A stretch of 48,548 nucleotides of DNA from Bacilli bacterium (GCA_017510225.1 JAFWNS010000016.1:1-48548); one strand, 5' to 3'; positions 15,873 to 24,556 are shown, numbered from the stretch's first letter. Translations and numbers: made by a program. The notes: generated from the sequence alone by a model not told the origin.

Positions 15873-16709
15873 TTAACACTTCCCCTCTTTAGAACTATTA
15901 TTTTGATAACAGAATGAATATATATCTTTATCAATAGTAAATTTTATATATGCATAAACTTTACTATCTTTTATGTAATACCAGCTATCAGAATCAGGAT
16001 ATAAATTATTATAAGCAGGTATATCACTTATTTTAATATTATTACCATTAATATCTTGATTAACTATATTATTAGATTTTTGATATTTAAGTAATTTATT
16101 ATATATATTATCTGCATATTCTTTTATCTTTTCTTTAGATAATTTTACAGTTTTTTTAGATTTTTTGTTTTTATTATTCAATATATCTTGTGAGTATATA
16201 CTTAAATTTATTAGTATTCTACTTTCTTTAGTATCTTTAAATTTAAATTCTTTACCTTTTGTTTTTAATTTACTTTTCTTTATATTTATTTTTATATTAT
16301 TATTTTTCTTTATAATCTTTTTAGTGCTTTTTACTAATTTATACTTATCATAGATAATAATATTTAAAGACTTAGAAATAGGTTTAGTTTTATTAAATTC
16401 TTTTATAGTATTTTTAAGTACTACTTTATAATTTTTGTTTTTATATTTTATATTACCTATAAATGTAGATTTATCATTTAGACATAATGTAGTTAATACT
16501 TTGTTTTTATCATCTACTACGATAGCAAAGTCTTCTCCACTATCATAGTTAAATTCTATCATAGTTTTATAGTTTTTATATTGTGCAATATTTTCTAATC
16601 CATGTTTTTTTAATTCTTTTGGTAATTCTTTACTTAGTTTATAGCCGCAAAAACCTATAATAATTAGAATTATTACTAATATTTTTAATCCTTCTTTATG
16701 TTTCTTCAT
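15873..16709 (-). CDS. Single-pass membrane protein of unknown function (278 residues)
   Basis: A basic start (MKKHKEGLK) precedes one membrane helix (about 9-26). The rest is Lys/Asn-rich; a strand-rich stretch (IEFNYDSGEDFAIVVDDKNK) with a later helical EYADNIYNKLLK region faintly recalls the outer part of RsgI-type anti-sigma factors. The match is too weak to name it. It ends SKEGKC and has a second Cys in the final strand. It lies 11 bases after the PBP gene and 1 base before the 167-residue gene. In other Bacillota this spot of the cluster holds mraY and murD, which are absent here. Confidence 0.6.
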   Translation of the reverse strand: MKKHKEGLKILVIILIIIGFCGYKLSKELPKELKKHGLENIAQYKNYKTMIEFNYDSGEDFAIVVDDKNKVLTTLCLNDKSTFIGNIKYKNKNYKVVLKNTIKEFNKTKPISKSLNIIIYDKYKLVKSTKKIIKKNNNIKINIKKSKLKTKGKEFKFKDTKESRILINLSIYSQDILNNKNKKSKKTVKLSKEKIKEYADNIYNKLLKYQKSNNIVNQDINGNNIKISDIPAYNNLYPDSDSWYYIKDSKVYAYIKFTIDKDIYSFCYQNNSSKEGKC

Positions 16710-16720
16710 ATAAAATACCT

Positions 16721-18865
16721 CTAACTAGAAAATTTAGGTTTTAATGTTAGTTTAATTTCCATACCTTTAGTTATTTCAGTATTAGGACTAATACTTTGAT
16801 TAGTAACATAACCTACTCCATCTAATTTAACTTTTATACCTAGTAATTCTAATATATCTTTTGCTACTTTAGAAGATAGTCCTTTTACATTAGGTACTTT
16901 TTGATGGGAATCGTTTGTTATTAAATAGACTATATCTTTAGTAGTAATAGTTTTCTTAGCACTTGGATATTGTTTAATTACTTTATTTCCTTTACCAATT
17001 ACTTGGTATTTAATACCATTACTATTTAATATATTTTGAACTGTATCTAGTTTTTTATTTACTAAACTAGGTAATTTATAATCTTTTACTTCTATTCCTT
17101 TTGCAGGTTTATCATGACCATAGTATTTAGATACATTATTAACTATATCTTTAACTGCATTAGATAATGGTGTTTGACTTCCACCTGCTGGTTTTTTAAC
17201 TGAAGCATATATAATTATTTGAGGATTACTCTTTGGGTATATTCCAGAAAATGATGCGATTACATTATGTTTCCCTTCTTCATATCCTGCACCATGTTTT
17301 TTAGCTATTTGGGCAGTTCCTGTTTTACCAATTAATTCTCCGCTTTCAATTCTAAAACCACTACCTGTATTGCCTAGACCATTAACACAATCATTCATTA
17401 AACTAATCATCTTACTAACAGTCTGTGAAGAAGCAACTCTTTCTATAGTTTTTCTTTTATTTTTTAAAACAACTTCTTTAGTATCTGGATCTACTATTTT
17501 ATCTACTATATATGGTTCTAGTACCATTCCATCATTAGTAAGTGGTGATAGAGCTTTTACATTTTGTATAGGTGTTGTCGTAATACCTTGACCGAATCCA
17601 GCATTATATATTTCTGTTTCATATTTAAAATCTATACTACCTGCATCTTCATATGGTAAAGTTATACCTGTTTTTCTTCCAAAACCTAATCTTTTAAAAT
17701 ATTTTCTTAGCATAATACTACTCATATGGCGATTAATTAAGTTAATAACTCCAACGTTACTACTCATAGCATAACCTTTATCGAAAGTTATATCACCCCA
17801 ACCAGTACGATCCCAGTCACCTATTTCTGTTCCATCTTTAGTTTTATATACTCCTGAGTGATATGTTTCTGAACCATTATAAACACCATTTTCCATAGCT
17901 GCCATATAAGTAAATGTTTTCATAGTTGATCCTGGTTCATATGGAGAAGATACTAAATAATCTAAATAATTTTTCATATCTTTTTTATTTGGATCAAATG
18001 ATGGAGATGTTGAAGTTGCGAGTATTGCACCTGTTTTAGCATCCATTATAGTTATATGAAACCATTCAAATCCATAAGTAGTTTTAGCTGTTTGAATAGC
18101 TTGTTCTACAAAGAATTGTATATTACTATCAATTGTTAAATAGATATCTTTTCCTTGTGTAGCATCTTTTTTATCTACTTTAGTATCAGCTATCTTATAA
18201 CCTTTTAAGTCTTTTTGATAAGTAATATATCCTTCTTCTCCTCGTAATATCTTATCATAATACTTCTCTATACCCATTTCTCCTGTAGTATCTTCATTAT
18301 TGTTATCATCTACTGATGTAGTGGCATATCCAATTGTATATGAAGCAAAATCTCCTTTAGGATAATATCTTTTATAACTTTCTACAAAATCTAATCCTGG
18401 TAGATTTAAATCCATTATTTTATTCTTAGTTATTTCATTTAATCCTCTACCTTTAGAACCAAATTCAACTTGATATACTCCTTCTTTACTTAACTTCTTT
18501 AATATATCCATTTTAGACATTCCAAGTATAGGAGCTAGTGCTTCTGCAGTTTCTTCTTTATTAACTACATGTTGTGGTTTTTTCTTATTAGTAGTTCTTT
18601 TAGGATCTAAATAAGCAATTAATTTATAGGAAGCAACATTTTGAGCTAAAGCATCTTTGTTTTTAGAATAAATACTTCCTCTTTCAGATGGTATTATTTC
18701 TTTTTTAGTAGTTCTCTGACTAGCTAATTTCTTTAAATTGATTCCATCTATATTAGTAGATAAACCTAATTGTAATAATCTTAAAATCATTATAGCAAAC
18801 AAAAAAAGAGAAAATAGTATAACAATCTTAGAATATTTTATATTATTTCTCTTTTTCTTTCCCAT
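16721..18865 (-). CDS. pbpB: Class B penicillin-binding protein with PASTA domains
   Basis: The 714-residue division transpeptidase crosslinks septal peptidoglycan. It has an N-terminal membrane helix (about 11-31), a dimerisation domain, and a transpeptidase domain with S313-T-M-K, S368-S-N and K514-T-G. Two PASTA domains (about 590-650 and 655-714) follow, with PSLVNKKLDTVQNIL and PNVKGLSSKVAKDIL. This plan matches PBP2B/SpoVD of B. subtilis. It follows ftsL, as expected for partners of the divisome, with 14 bases between. The RBS (GGACGTG) is distant from ATG. It may serve the SEDS protein FtsW encoded at 35149. Confidence 0.93.
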   Translation of the reverse strand: MGKKKRNNIKYSKIVILFSLFLFAIMILRLLQLGLSTNIDGINLKKLASQRTTKKEIIPSERGSIYSKNKDALAQNVASYKLIAYLDPKRTTNKKKPQHVVNKEETAEALAPILGMSKMDILKKLSKEGVYQVEFGSKGRGLNEITKNKIMDLNLPGLDFVESYKRYYPKGDFASYTIGYATTSVDDNNNEDTTGEMGIEKYYDKILRGEEGYITYQKDLKGYKIADTKVDKKDATQGKDIYLTIDSNIQFFVEQAIQTAKTTYGFEWFHITIMDAKTGAILATSTSPSFDPNKKDMKNYLDYLVSSPYEPGSTMKTFTYMAAMENGVYNGSETYHSGVYKTKDGTEIGDWDRTGWGDITFDKGYAMSSNVGVINLINRHMSSIMLRKYFKRLGFGRKTGITLPYEDAGSIDFKYETEIYNAGFGQGITTTPIQNVKALSPLTNDGMVLEPYIVDKIVDPDTKEVVLKNKRKTIERVASSQTVSKMISLMNDCVNGLGNTGSGFRIESGELIGKTGTAQIAKKHGAGYEEGKHNVIASFSGIYPKSNPQIIIYASVKKPAGGSQTPLSNAVKDIVNNVSKYYGHDKPAKGIEVKDYKLPSLVNKKLDTVQNILNSNGIKYQVIGKGNKVIKQYPSAKKTITTKDIVYLITNDSHQKVPNVKGLSSKVAKDILELLGIKVKLDGVGYVTNQSISPNTEITKGMEIKLTLKPKFSS

Positions 18866-18879
18866 AAATAAATCACGTC

Positions 18880-19179
18880 CTATTTATCCTCAGTTACTGT
18901 CTTTATATTATTATTATTATAACTCAATCCTTCCGTTTCTGCAACTTCTTGTATCTTAGTAAGTGAGGCTAACTCATTTATAGTCATAGCTAAACTCTCA
19001 TTAGTCTTTTGTTGCTTTTCAATCTTTTGTTTTTGCTTTTCTACTTGATAGTTAACACTAGCAAGTGTTGCTTTAGAAAAAACAATCGATACTGGAGATA
19101 CCACCAATAAAAAAATTGCTAAAGTATATATTAATCTTTCAAATTTTGACATTTTTAACCTCTTCTTTACTTTTCTCAT
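18880..19179 (-). CDS. ftsL: Cell division protein FtsL
   Basis: The 99-residue protein has a basic cytosolic start, one membrane helix (about 15-36) and a coiled-coil outer segment (YQVEKQKQKIEKQQ and on). FtsL recruits and activates the septal synthases. Sequence conservation is low in this family, so the call rests on the size, the topology and the place between rsmH and the PBP gene. RBS GGGAG is 7 bases before ATG. Gaps to neighbours are 14 bases on both sides. Confidence 0.85.
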   Translation of the reverse strand: MRKVKKRLKMSKFERLIYTLAIFLLVVSPVSIVFSKATLASVNYQVEKQKQKIEKQQKTNESLAMTINELASLTKIQEVAETEGLSYNNNNIKTVTEDK

Positions 19180-19193
19180 ATTTTATCTCCCTC

Positions 19194-20123
19194 TCATTTT
19201 ATTTTTTCTATTACTCTAAGCTTTGCACTTCTAGAGCGTGGATTATTTTCTATTTCTTCTAAACTAGGCTTTATGGCCTTATTTATGACTAATTTAAAAC
19301 TAGGTAGATATTCTTCTGGTATGTTAGGGAGTCCTTGTACTCTTTTATCTACCAAAGTTTTTTCTTTAAATATATTTTTTACAATTCTATCTTCTAAAGA
19401 ATGAAATGTAATTACTGCAATTCTTCCACCTACTTTAATTAAATCTAGAGCTTGTTCTAGAGCTATAGGAATAACATCTAATTCTTTATTTACTTCTATT
19501 CTTATAGCTTGAAATATCTGCTTAGCCGGATGCTTATCTACTCTAAATTTCATAGGTACAGCAGTCTTTATAATATCAACTAATTCTAAAGTAGACTCTA
19601 TTTCTTTTTCTTCTCTATACTCTACTATTTTCTTAGCTATGTTTCTAGCAAACTTAGCTTCTCCATACTTACTAAATATATTAGTTAATTCTTCTTTAGA
19701 ATAGTTATTAACAATTTTCTTTGCACTTATAGGATTATCTTTATCCATTCTCATATCAAGTGGTGCATCTTTATGATATGAAAAACCTCTACTAGAATCA
19801 TCTAGTTGTGGAGAAGATACTCCTAAATCAAATAAAATACTATCTACTTCGTATACATCTTTTTTATTTAACTCTTCCTTTAAATTCTTAAAGTTACTTT
19901 TAATGATAGTGAAGTTAGTACCAATAGACTTAAGTCTATCAGTACTATGCCGAATTGCTTCACTATCTTGGTCGAAGGCGAATAAGTGCCCCCTAGATAT
20001 TCTTTTCAAGATGCAACTACTGTGTCCACCATAGCCTAATGTACAATCTACAACAATACTATCTTCTTTTAAGTTTAACGCTTCAATAGATTCGTTTTTA
20101 AGCACACTAATATGTTTTTCCAT
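19194..20123 (-). CDS. rsmH: 16S rRNA (cytosine(1402)-N(4))-methyltransferase
   Basis: The 309-residue SAM-dependent enzyme methylates C1402 in the ribosomal P site. It shows DCTLGYGGHS for SAM binding, FDLGVSSPQLDDSSRGFSY, the DAPLDMRMD loop, and VITFHSLEDRIVKN. The C-terminus has NPRSRSAKLRVIE. The length is typical. The start codon shares one base with the mraZ stop codon, so translation is coupled. It belongs to the autoregulated mraZ operon. Confidence 0.97.
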   Translation of the reverse strand: MEKHISVLKNESIEALNLKEDSIVVDCTLGYGGHSSCILKRISRGHLFAFDQDSEAIRHSTDRLKSIGTNFTIIKSNFKNLKEELNKKDVYEVDSILFDLGVSSPQLDDSSRGFSYHKDAPLDMRMDKDNPISAKKIVNNYSKEELTNIFSKYGEAKFARNIAKKIVEYREEKEIESTLELVDIIKTAVPMKFRVDKHPAKQIFQAIRIEVNKELDVIPIALEQALDLIKVGGRIAVITFHSLEDRIVKNIFKEKTLVDKRVQGLPNIPEEYLPSFKLVINKAIKPSLEEIENNPRSRSAKLRVIEKIK

Positions 20124-20560
20124 TATAGATCGACGCTCGCATTAAATAAATTTTCAGCTATGTCAGACATGTTGTCCTTAGCAGAATCGAAATAAGCATT
20201 CCATAAATCTTTAGACCATATTTCTAACCGATCTCCTGTACCAATAACAACACAATCTTTCTTGATGTCGGCATAAGAGATTAAAGGGGAGGTAATATTA
20301 ATACGACCTTGCTTATCAAACTCTGCCACAGTGGCACCAGATAAAAAGAAACGAGTAAAACTACGGGCATCTTTTTTTGTAAAAGGTAGAGTTTCTAGTT
20401 TATCTACTATCTTGTCAAAAGATTTTTTAGGGTAAACAAAAAGACAATGTTCAATACCACGAGTAACTATGAATTCGTTACCTAAATCTTTTCTAAATTT
20501 AGAAGGAATTATAAGTCTTCCTTTATCATCAATAGAATGATGATATTCTCCCATAAACAT
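20123..20560 (-). CDS. mraZ: Transcriptional regulator MraZ
   Basis: The 145-residue DNA-binding protein forms a ring of SpoVT/AbrB-like units and represses its own operon in E. coli (and activates it in Mycoplasma). It shows two copies of the motif: EYHHSIDDKGRLIIPSKFR and VAEFDKQGRINI. I chose the start at 20560, 7 bases after GGGGG; an upstream start at 20593 would place the first codons over the operator repeats and lacks an RBS. It is the first gene of a unit of six: mraZ, rsmH, ftsL, pbp and two membrane proteins. Confidence 0.95.
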   Translation of the reverse strand: MFMGEYHHSIDDKGRLIIPSKFRKDLGNEFIVTRGIEHCLFVYPKKSFDKIVDKLETLPFTKKDARSFTRFFLSGATVAEFDKQGRINITSPLISYADIKKDCVVIGTGDRLEIWSKDLWNAYFDSAKDNMSDIAENLFNASVDL

Positions 20561-20563
20561 AGA

Positions 20564-20593
20564 AATCCCCCACTTTCTACCACTTGTCACCAC
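20564..20593 (-). promoter_or_regulatory. MraZ operator: three 10-base GTGG repeats
   Basis: On the minus strand GTGGTGACAA (20593-20584), GTGGTAGAAA (20583-20574) and GTGGGGGATT (20573-20564) stand in direct 10-base register. MraZ binds series of such repeats (AAAGTG-type in mycoplasmas, TGGG-type in E. coli). The third repeat contains the RBS of mraZ and the first covers the predicted transcription start, so binding could affect both initiation and ribosome access. The 10-base period places each site on one face of the helix. Confidence 0.75.
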
Positions 20594-20599
20594 TGACTA

Positions 20600-20628
20600 A
20601 TTATATTCTACCGAATATAAAAGAAAAA
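20600..20628 (-). promoter_or_regulatory. Promoter of mraZ operon
   Basis: A perfect minus-strand TATAAT (20605-20600) lies about 7 bases before the repeats. The -35 (TTTTTC at 20628-20623, 17-base spacing) is poor, fitting a regulated promoter. Confidence 0.55.
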
Positions 20629-20673
20629 GTAAATACGAAATAAAAAGTTTTTTTAAATTTTACACTTCTTTAC

Positions 20674-20701
20674 AAAAAAATAAGTTAGCCTTAGCTAACT
20701 T
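20674..20701 (-). terminator. Terminator of TPR protein gene
   Basis: AAGTTAGC (20682-20689) pairs with GCTAACTT (20694-20701). On the minus strand the hairpin is followed by seven T residues (20680-20674). The stem overlaps the stop codon of the TPR gene. Confidence 0.8.
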
Positions 20702-22313
20702 AGTCTAAATTATACTTTTTATTAAACATTTCTATACGTGACATTTTCTTAACTTTAGGTTTCTCTTTCTTTCTTTCTTCACCATATCTATTAGAAATTG
20801 GATACATAGTTATAATATTTTTAGTATCAGGTATTACTATTACTTTAATCATACTACACTCTTCTCCATCTCTAGTCTTACCTATATTATCCATTTCTAT
20901 ATAATAGCAATCAGCTAGTCCTTGAAGTTCTCTTTTTTCAGGAACTATTTTAGTTTTAACATCTAATATTAATTCTTCTAAATTAATATCATCATTAAAT
21001 ACTGATCTATCAAAATCTTCCCCATAATGGTTCTTTTCTATATGTTCATAAGCTTCTTTTTCATCATAATTAATATATTGTCCTAAACTATAAGAATATG
21101 AATCTTCTAACTTAATATGTTTATTTTTTTCTTTATCTAATATTACTTTTATTTTTAAAGCTTCTTCTTTATCTTTAGAAAAGATAGATTCTTTTATAGC
21201 TTTTTCATAATAATAATTAGCATTTTTAAAATCTTTTTTTCTTATATGAATATATATTAAATTAATTATTGAAGGTTTTCTATATCTTCTATTATGACTT
21301 GATTTAATAAGATTACTAGCTGCATCATTAAATTTTCCTTCTTTAAAATCTAACATTCCTATATTAAAAGCTATCTTACCATCTTTCTTTTCTTTATTGG
21401 CATCTGCTTTAGATTTCTCATAATATTGTCTAGCTACTTCATATTCATTCATCTTTGCATATATTTGTCCTTTAGCTAGATATATCTCACCATTTATAAC
21501 TTCTCCTTTTTGAAGTAATTCATCACATATATTTAAAGCTTTATCGTAATTCTCAAATTCCATTTCTAATTCCATTAGCTTTAACATTGCAGTACGATAA
21601 ACATTATCTCTAGGGCCACTTAAAGAATTTTCATAATACTCTTTAGCTAAATCATAATTATTAAAAGCTGCTTCTATATTACCTTTTTGAATGAGTACTC
21701 TACGATTAAATATATTACTATCAGCTTCTTTAATTTGACTAACATAATTAAATGCATCTATTGTTTTACTTTCTTCTAAAGCAATACTTGATAATTCTAA
21801 AAGAGCTGCACCTTGATGCTCATCTTTTACACTTAATAATATTTCTTTAGCTTTTTCTATTTTACAATCTTCTCTATAAATTTGAGCTAAAGATACTTTA
21901 GTTAATCCTTCATTATATGGACTTTCTTTAATTACTTTTTTATAAATACTTTCTGCTTTTTCTATATTACCATTTTTCTTTTCTAAATTACCTATTTTAT
22001 ACATGGCACTATATTGATTATCAGAATCCATATGTATTAATCTTTTTACTTGTTTTTTAGCTTCTTCTTCTTTATTTAATCCAATTAAAATAGTTACATA
22101 TAAGTTTATACCATATTCATCATCATGATATTCATATAAATAATCTTCTATTTCCCCTAAAGCTTTAGGATATTTACGTTCTTGAACTAATTTTTTAATA
22201 GAATTATATTTATTTTTCTTTTTTTGTTCCTTTTCTCTTTGACTAATATTATGATGTTTATTTTTATGATATCTATTTTTGTTTCTCATACTTCTATAGC
22301 CATTTCTACCCAT
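20700..22313 (-). CDS. TPR-repeat protein
   Basis: The 537-residue soluble protein starts with a very basic segment (about 1-45, Arg/Lys/His-rich) and then has about ten helical hairpins of TPR type. Examples are MYKIGNLEKKNGNIEKAESI and FNIGMLDFKEGKFNDAA. The last 120 residues leave the repeat pattern and contain a strand-rich region (MIKVIVIPDTKNIITMYPI). TPR arrays bind partner proteins; no partner is indicated. The basic N-terminus could contact RNA or DNA, which is a guess. It forms a single-gene unit with promoter at 22341-22369 and terminator at its stop codon. RBS GGGGGA. Confidence 0.75.
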   Translation of the reverse strand: MGRNGYRSMRNKNRYHKNKHHNISQREKEQKKKNKYNSIKKLVQERKYPKALGEIEDYLYEYHDDEYGINLYVTILIGLNKEEEAKKQVKRLIHMDSDNQYSAMYKIGNLEKKNGNIEKAESIYKKVIKESPYNEGLTKVSLAQIYREDCKIEKAKEILLSVKDEHQGAALLELSSIALEESKTIDAFNYVSQIKEADSNIFNRRVLIQKGNIEAAFNNYDLAKEYYENSLSGPRDNVYRTAMLKLMELEMEFENYDKALNICDELLQKGEVINGEIYLAKGQIYAKMNEYEVARQYYEKSKADANKEKKDGKIAFNIGMLDFKEGKFNDAASNLIKSSHNRRYRKPSIINLIYIHIRKKDFKNANYYYEKAIKESIFSKDKEEALKIKVILDKEKNKHIKLEDSYSYSLGQYINYDEKEAYEHIEKNHYGEDFDRSVFNDDINLEELILDVKTKIVPEKRELQGLADCYYIEMDNIGKTRDGEECSMIKVIVIPDTKNIITMYPISNRYGEERKKEKPKVKKMSRIEMFNKKYNLD

Positions 22314-22340
22314 GTTATTATCCCCCTTTAAAGCTCTGCT

Positions 22341-22369
22341 ATTATAACATATTTTACGTTATAAGTCAA
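22341..22369 (-). promoter_or_regulatory. Promoter of TPR protein gene
   Basis: On the minus strand TTGACT (22369-22364) and TATAAT (22346-22341) are exactly 17 bases apart. The -35 box overlaps the end of the T run of the thrS terminator. Confidence 0.75.
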
Positions 22370-22396
22370 AAAAATATCTAACTATTTGTTAGATAT
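22367..22396 (-). terminator. Terminator of thrS
   Basis: ATATCTAAC (22374-22382) pairs with GTTAGATAT (22388-22396). On the minus strand seven T residues follow (22373-22367). Confidence 0.8.
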
Positions 22397-24151
22397 TCTT
22401 TTCTTAGTTTCTATTTCATTTTTAATTAAATCAACAAACTCATCAACTTTAACTGTAGTAGTATCTTTTTCTCCATGTAATCTATAACTTATAGAGTTAC
22501 TATCTTTTTCTTTATCTCCTAGTATTAAAGTATATGGTACTTTAGCAGTTTGTGCTTCTCTTAATCTATAACCTAATTTTTCATTACGATTATCTAATTC
22601 TACTCTTATACCTTCTTTATGTAATAAATCATATACTTTTTCTGCATACTCTCCTTGGAATTCAGCATTAACAGGGATAACTCTAACTTGAATAGGTGCT
22701 AACCATGTTGGAAGATTTCCTTTAGTTTCTTCTAAGTAGTAAGCGATTGTTCTATCTAGAGAACCAAATACTGCTCTATGAAGAACAACTGGTGTTTGTT
22801 TAGATCCATCAGGTGCAACATAAGTTAAATCAAATTTAGCAGGTAAACAAAAATCAATTTGACAAGTTGATAAACTAAATTCATTTCCAACTGCAGGTTT
22901 TACTTGAACATCAAGTTTAGGTCCATAGAAAGCTGCATCTCCTATCATTTCTCTATATGGAATACCGATATCATCTAATATCTTACGAAGTGCATTTTCG
23001 GCATTATCCCACATTTCATCATCTGGATAAAATTTAACTTTATCTTCTGGATCACGTAGTGCTAAATCAAATTTATAATCAGTGATTCCTAAATCCTCAT
23101 AGCACTCTAATATTAAATTAACAACATCTTTAAACTCTGACTCAATTTGTTCTGGAGTACAGAATATATGTGCATCATTTTGACAGAAAGTACGAACTCT
23201 TTCAATACCTTTTAAAGATCCTGAAGTTTCATAACGACAGTCTCTAGCTATTTCAGCTATTCTTAATGGTAAATCACGATAAGAATGAATATCATTTCCA
23301 TACATTACCATATGATGAGGACAGTTCATTGGACGAAGTACATATTCTTCATCTTCTACTTCCATAATAGGAAACATTGCATCCTTATAATGATCTAGGT
23401 GTCCACTAGTTTTATATAATTCAACATTTCCTAGAGGTGGAGTTTGTACATGTAAATATCCTCTTTTAATTTCTTTATCTCTAATATAAGTTTCAAGTTC
23501 ATTCCATAAAGTAAATCCATTAGGTAAATACATAGGTAATCCTCTACCTACTAAATCACTCATCATATAAATACCTAAATCTTTACCTATTTTTCTATGG
23601 TCTCTTTGTTTTGCTTCCTCTAATTCTTCTAAATGCTTTTCTAAATCTTCTGGATTCTCAAAACAAATACCATAGATTCTTTGAAGCATTTTATTTTTAG
23701 CATCACCTTTCCAATAAGCTCCACTAACTTTTAATAATTTAAAGTTCTTTAATTTCTTAACTGTATCTAGGTGAGGTCCTCTACATAAATCTGTAAAGTC
23801 TCCTTGAGTATAACAACTAATTACATTTTCATCTTCATCCATTCTAGATATTAAATCTATTTTATATGGATCATCTTTAAACATTTCTAAAGCTTCTTCT
23901 TTAGAAATTTCATTTCTTACTATTCTTTTTCCATCTTTAGCAATTTTTTTCATTTCTTTTTCGATTTTTACTAAATCATCTTCTGTAATAACTTGATCTC
24001 CTAAATCAATATCATAATAGAATCCTTCTTCTATTACAGGTCCAACCCAAAACTTAGCATCCGGATATAAATGCTTTACAGCTTGAGCAAGTAAATGTGC
24101 ACATGAATGGTTCATTACACTTAATTTTTCATCTTCTTTAATATTTATCAT
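22382..24151 (-). CDS. thrS: Threonyl-tRNA synthetase, without TGS domain
   Basis: The 589-residue class II synthetase joins threonine to tRNA-Thr. The editing domain is visible (MNHSCAHLLAQAV, later CRGPHLD), as are the catalytic core with RPMNCPHHMVMYG and RYETSGSLKGIERVRTF, and the anticodon domain (about 485-589). Usual bacterial ThrRS has about 640 residues and begins with a 60-residue TGS domain; here the protein starts directly before the editing domain. The start overlaps the stop of a 61-residue ORF by four bases (ATGA), and its RBS lies inside that ORF. Expression should be controlled by the T-box at 24353-24550. Confidence 0.96.
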   Translation of the reverse strand: MINIKEDEKLSVMNHSCAHLLAQAVKHLYPDAKFWVGPVIEEGFYYDIDLGDQVITEDDLVKIEKEMKKIAKDGKRIVRNEISKEEALEMFKDDPYKIDLISRMDEDENVISCYTQGDFTDLCRGPHLDTVKKLKNFKLLKVSGAYWKGDAKNKMLQRIYGICFENPEDLEKHLEELEEAKQRDHRKIGKDLGIYMMSDLVGRGLPMYLPNGFTLWNELETYIRDKEIKRGYLHVQTPPLGNVELYKTSGHLDHYKDAMFPIMEVEDEEYVLRPMNCPHHMVMYGNDIHSYRDLPLRIAEIARDCRYETSGSLKGIERVRTFCQNDAHIFCTPEQIESEFKDVVNLILECYEDLGITDYKFDLALRDPEDKVKFYPDDEMWDNAENALRKILDDIGIPYREMIGDAAFYGPKLDVQVKPAVGNEFSLSTCQIDFCLPAKFDLTYVAPDGSKQTPVVLHRAVFGSLDRTIAYYLEETKGNLPTWLAPIQVRVIPVNAEFQGEYAEKVYDLLHKEGIRVELDNRNEKLGYRLREAQTAKVPYTLILGDKEKDSNSISYRLHGEKDTTTVKVDEFVDLIKNEIETKKRISNK

Positions 24152-24333
24152 CTTTTCATTCCTCCATTTTCTTTTTGTTCATATTCTTTCATCATTGCTT
24201 TCGCAAGTTCTCTTCTACATTTTTTAATTTCTTGTCTTACTCTTTCTTGTTCTTCTTCGCTTAATCTTCTAACTCGAAAAGCTTCAAAACGAAGTTCACG
24301 TAACTCTTCTTTTAACTCCGTCGTGGTTTTCAT
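24148..24333 (-). CDS. Small L29-like helical protein encoded before thrS
   Basis: The 61-residue protein is highly charged and should form two helices. The segments ELKEELRELRFEAFR and RVRQEIKKCRRELAKAM look like ribosomal protein L29, which has KKELFNLRF and a later RKxIARIK helix. I chose ATG at 24333, just after RBS GAGGTGAT; longer versions would read through the T-box terminator. It lies between the T-box and thrS and overlaps thrS by four bases, so it is co-regulated with it. It could be a displaced L29, a partner of ThrRS, or unrelated. It ends with a TGA stop, which supports the standard code. Confidence 0.5.
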   Translation of the reverse strand: MKTTTELKEELRELRFEAFRVRRLSEEEQERVRQEIKKCRRELAKAMMKEYEQKENGGMKR

Positions 24334-24352
24334 AAATATCACCTCATAAAAT

Positions 24353-24395
24353 AAAAAAAGGATAGTACAGGAGTGCAATATGCACGGTACCATCC
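24353..24395 (-). terminator. T-box terminator of thrS leader
   Basis: On the minus strand a long hairpin (24395-24360) ends in seven T residues (24359-24353). Its 5' arm contains the conserved T-box bulge segment TGGTACC (24392-24386), so formation of the antiterminator would dissolve it. Confidence 0.75.
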
Positions 24396-24550
24396 TTTGT
24401 TTAACTTAATCTTATAACGGCATTACCGGAATTACTTTTCATAATTCTACTCGAAAGGTAGTAATAAATTAATCTTTAATTCGTTCTCACCAACCACGAA
24501 CTCTCTTTATAAAGTTTTTAATTTATCTTGTCCTTTGTCTTTGTATTTAC
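24360..24550 (-). promoter_or_regulatory. T-box riboswitch for threonine tRNA
   Basis: Reading leftward, the leader begins near 24550. It shows the Stem I signs AAGAGAG and GGTTGGTGAGAAC, then a candidate specifier ACT (threonine) at 24462-24460, followed by ACC-TTT-CGAG-like spacer sequence. The T-box TGGTACCGTG (24392-24383) and a terminator follow. Uncharged tRNA-Thr would pair its anticodon with the specifier and its CCA end with the bulge, and so allow read-through into the L29-like ORF and thrS. The specifier choice is inferred from the spacing seen in other T-boxes. Confidence 0.85.
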
Positions 24551-24556
24551 ATGTTT

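Noticed and set aside
20561-20593. Longer MraZ starting at 20593
   Set aside because: The extra codons cover the operator repeats and the RBS; MFMGEYHHSIDDKGR at 20560 has ideal RBS spacing and normal MraZ length.
24334-24393. Longer version of the L29-like ORF starting at 24393
   Set aside because: The extra N-terminus runs through the T-box terminator and lacks an RBS; ATG at 24333 follows GAGGTGAT.
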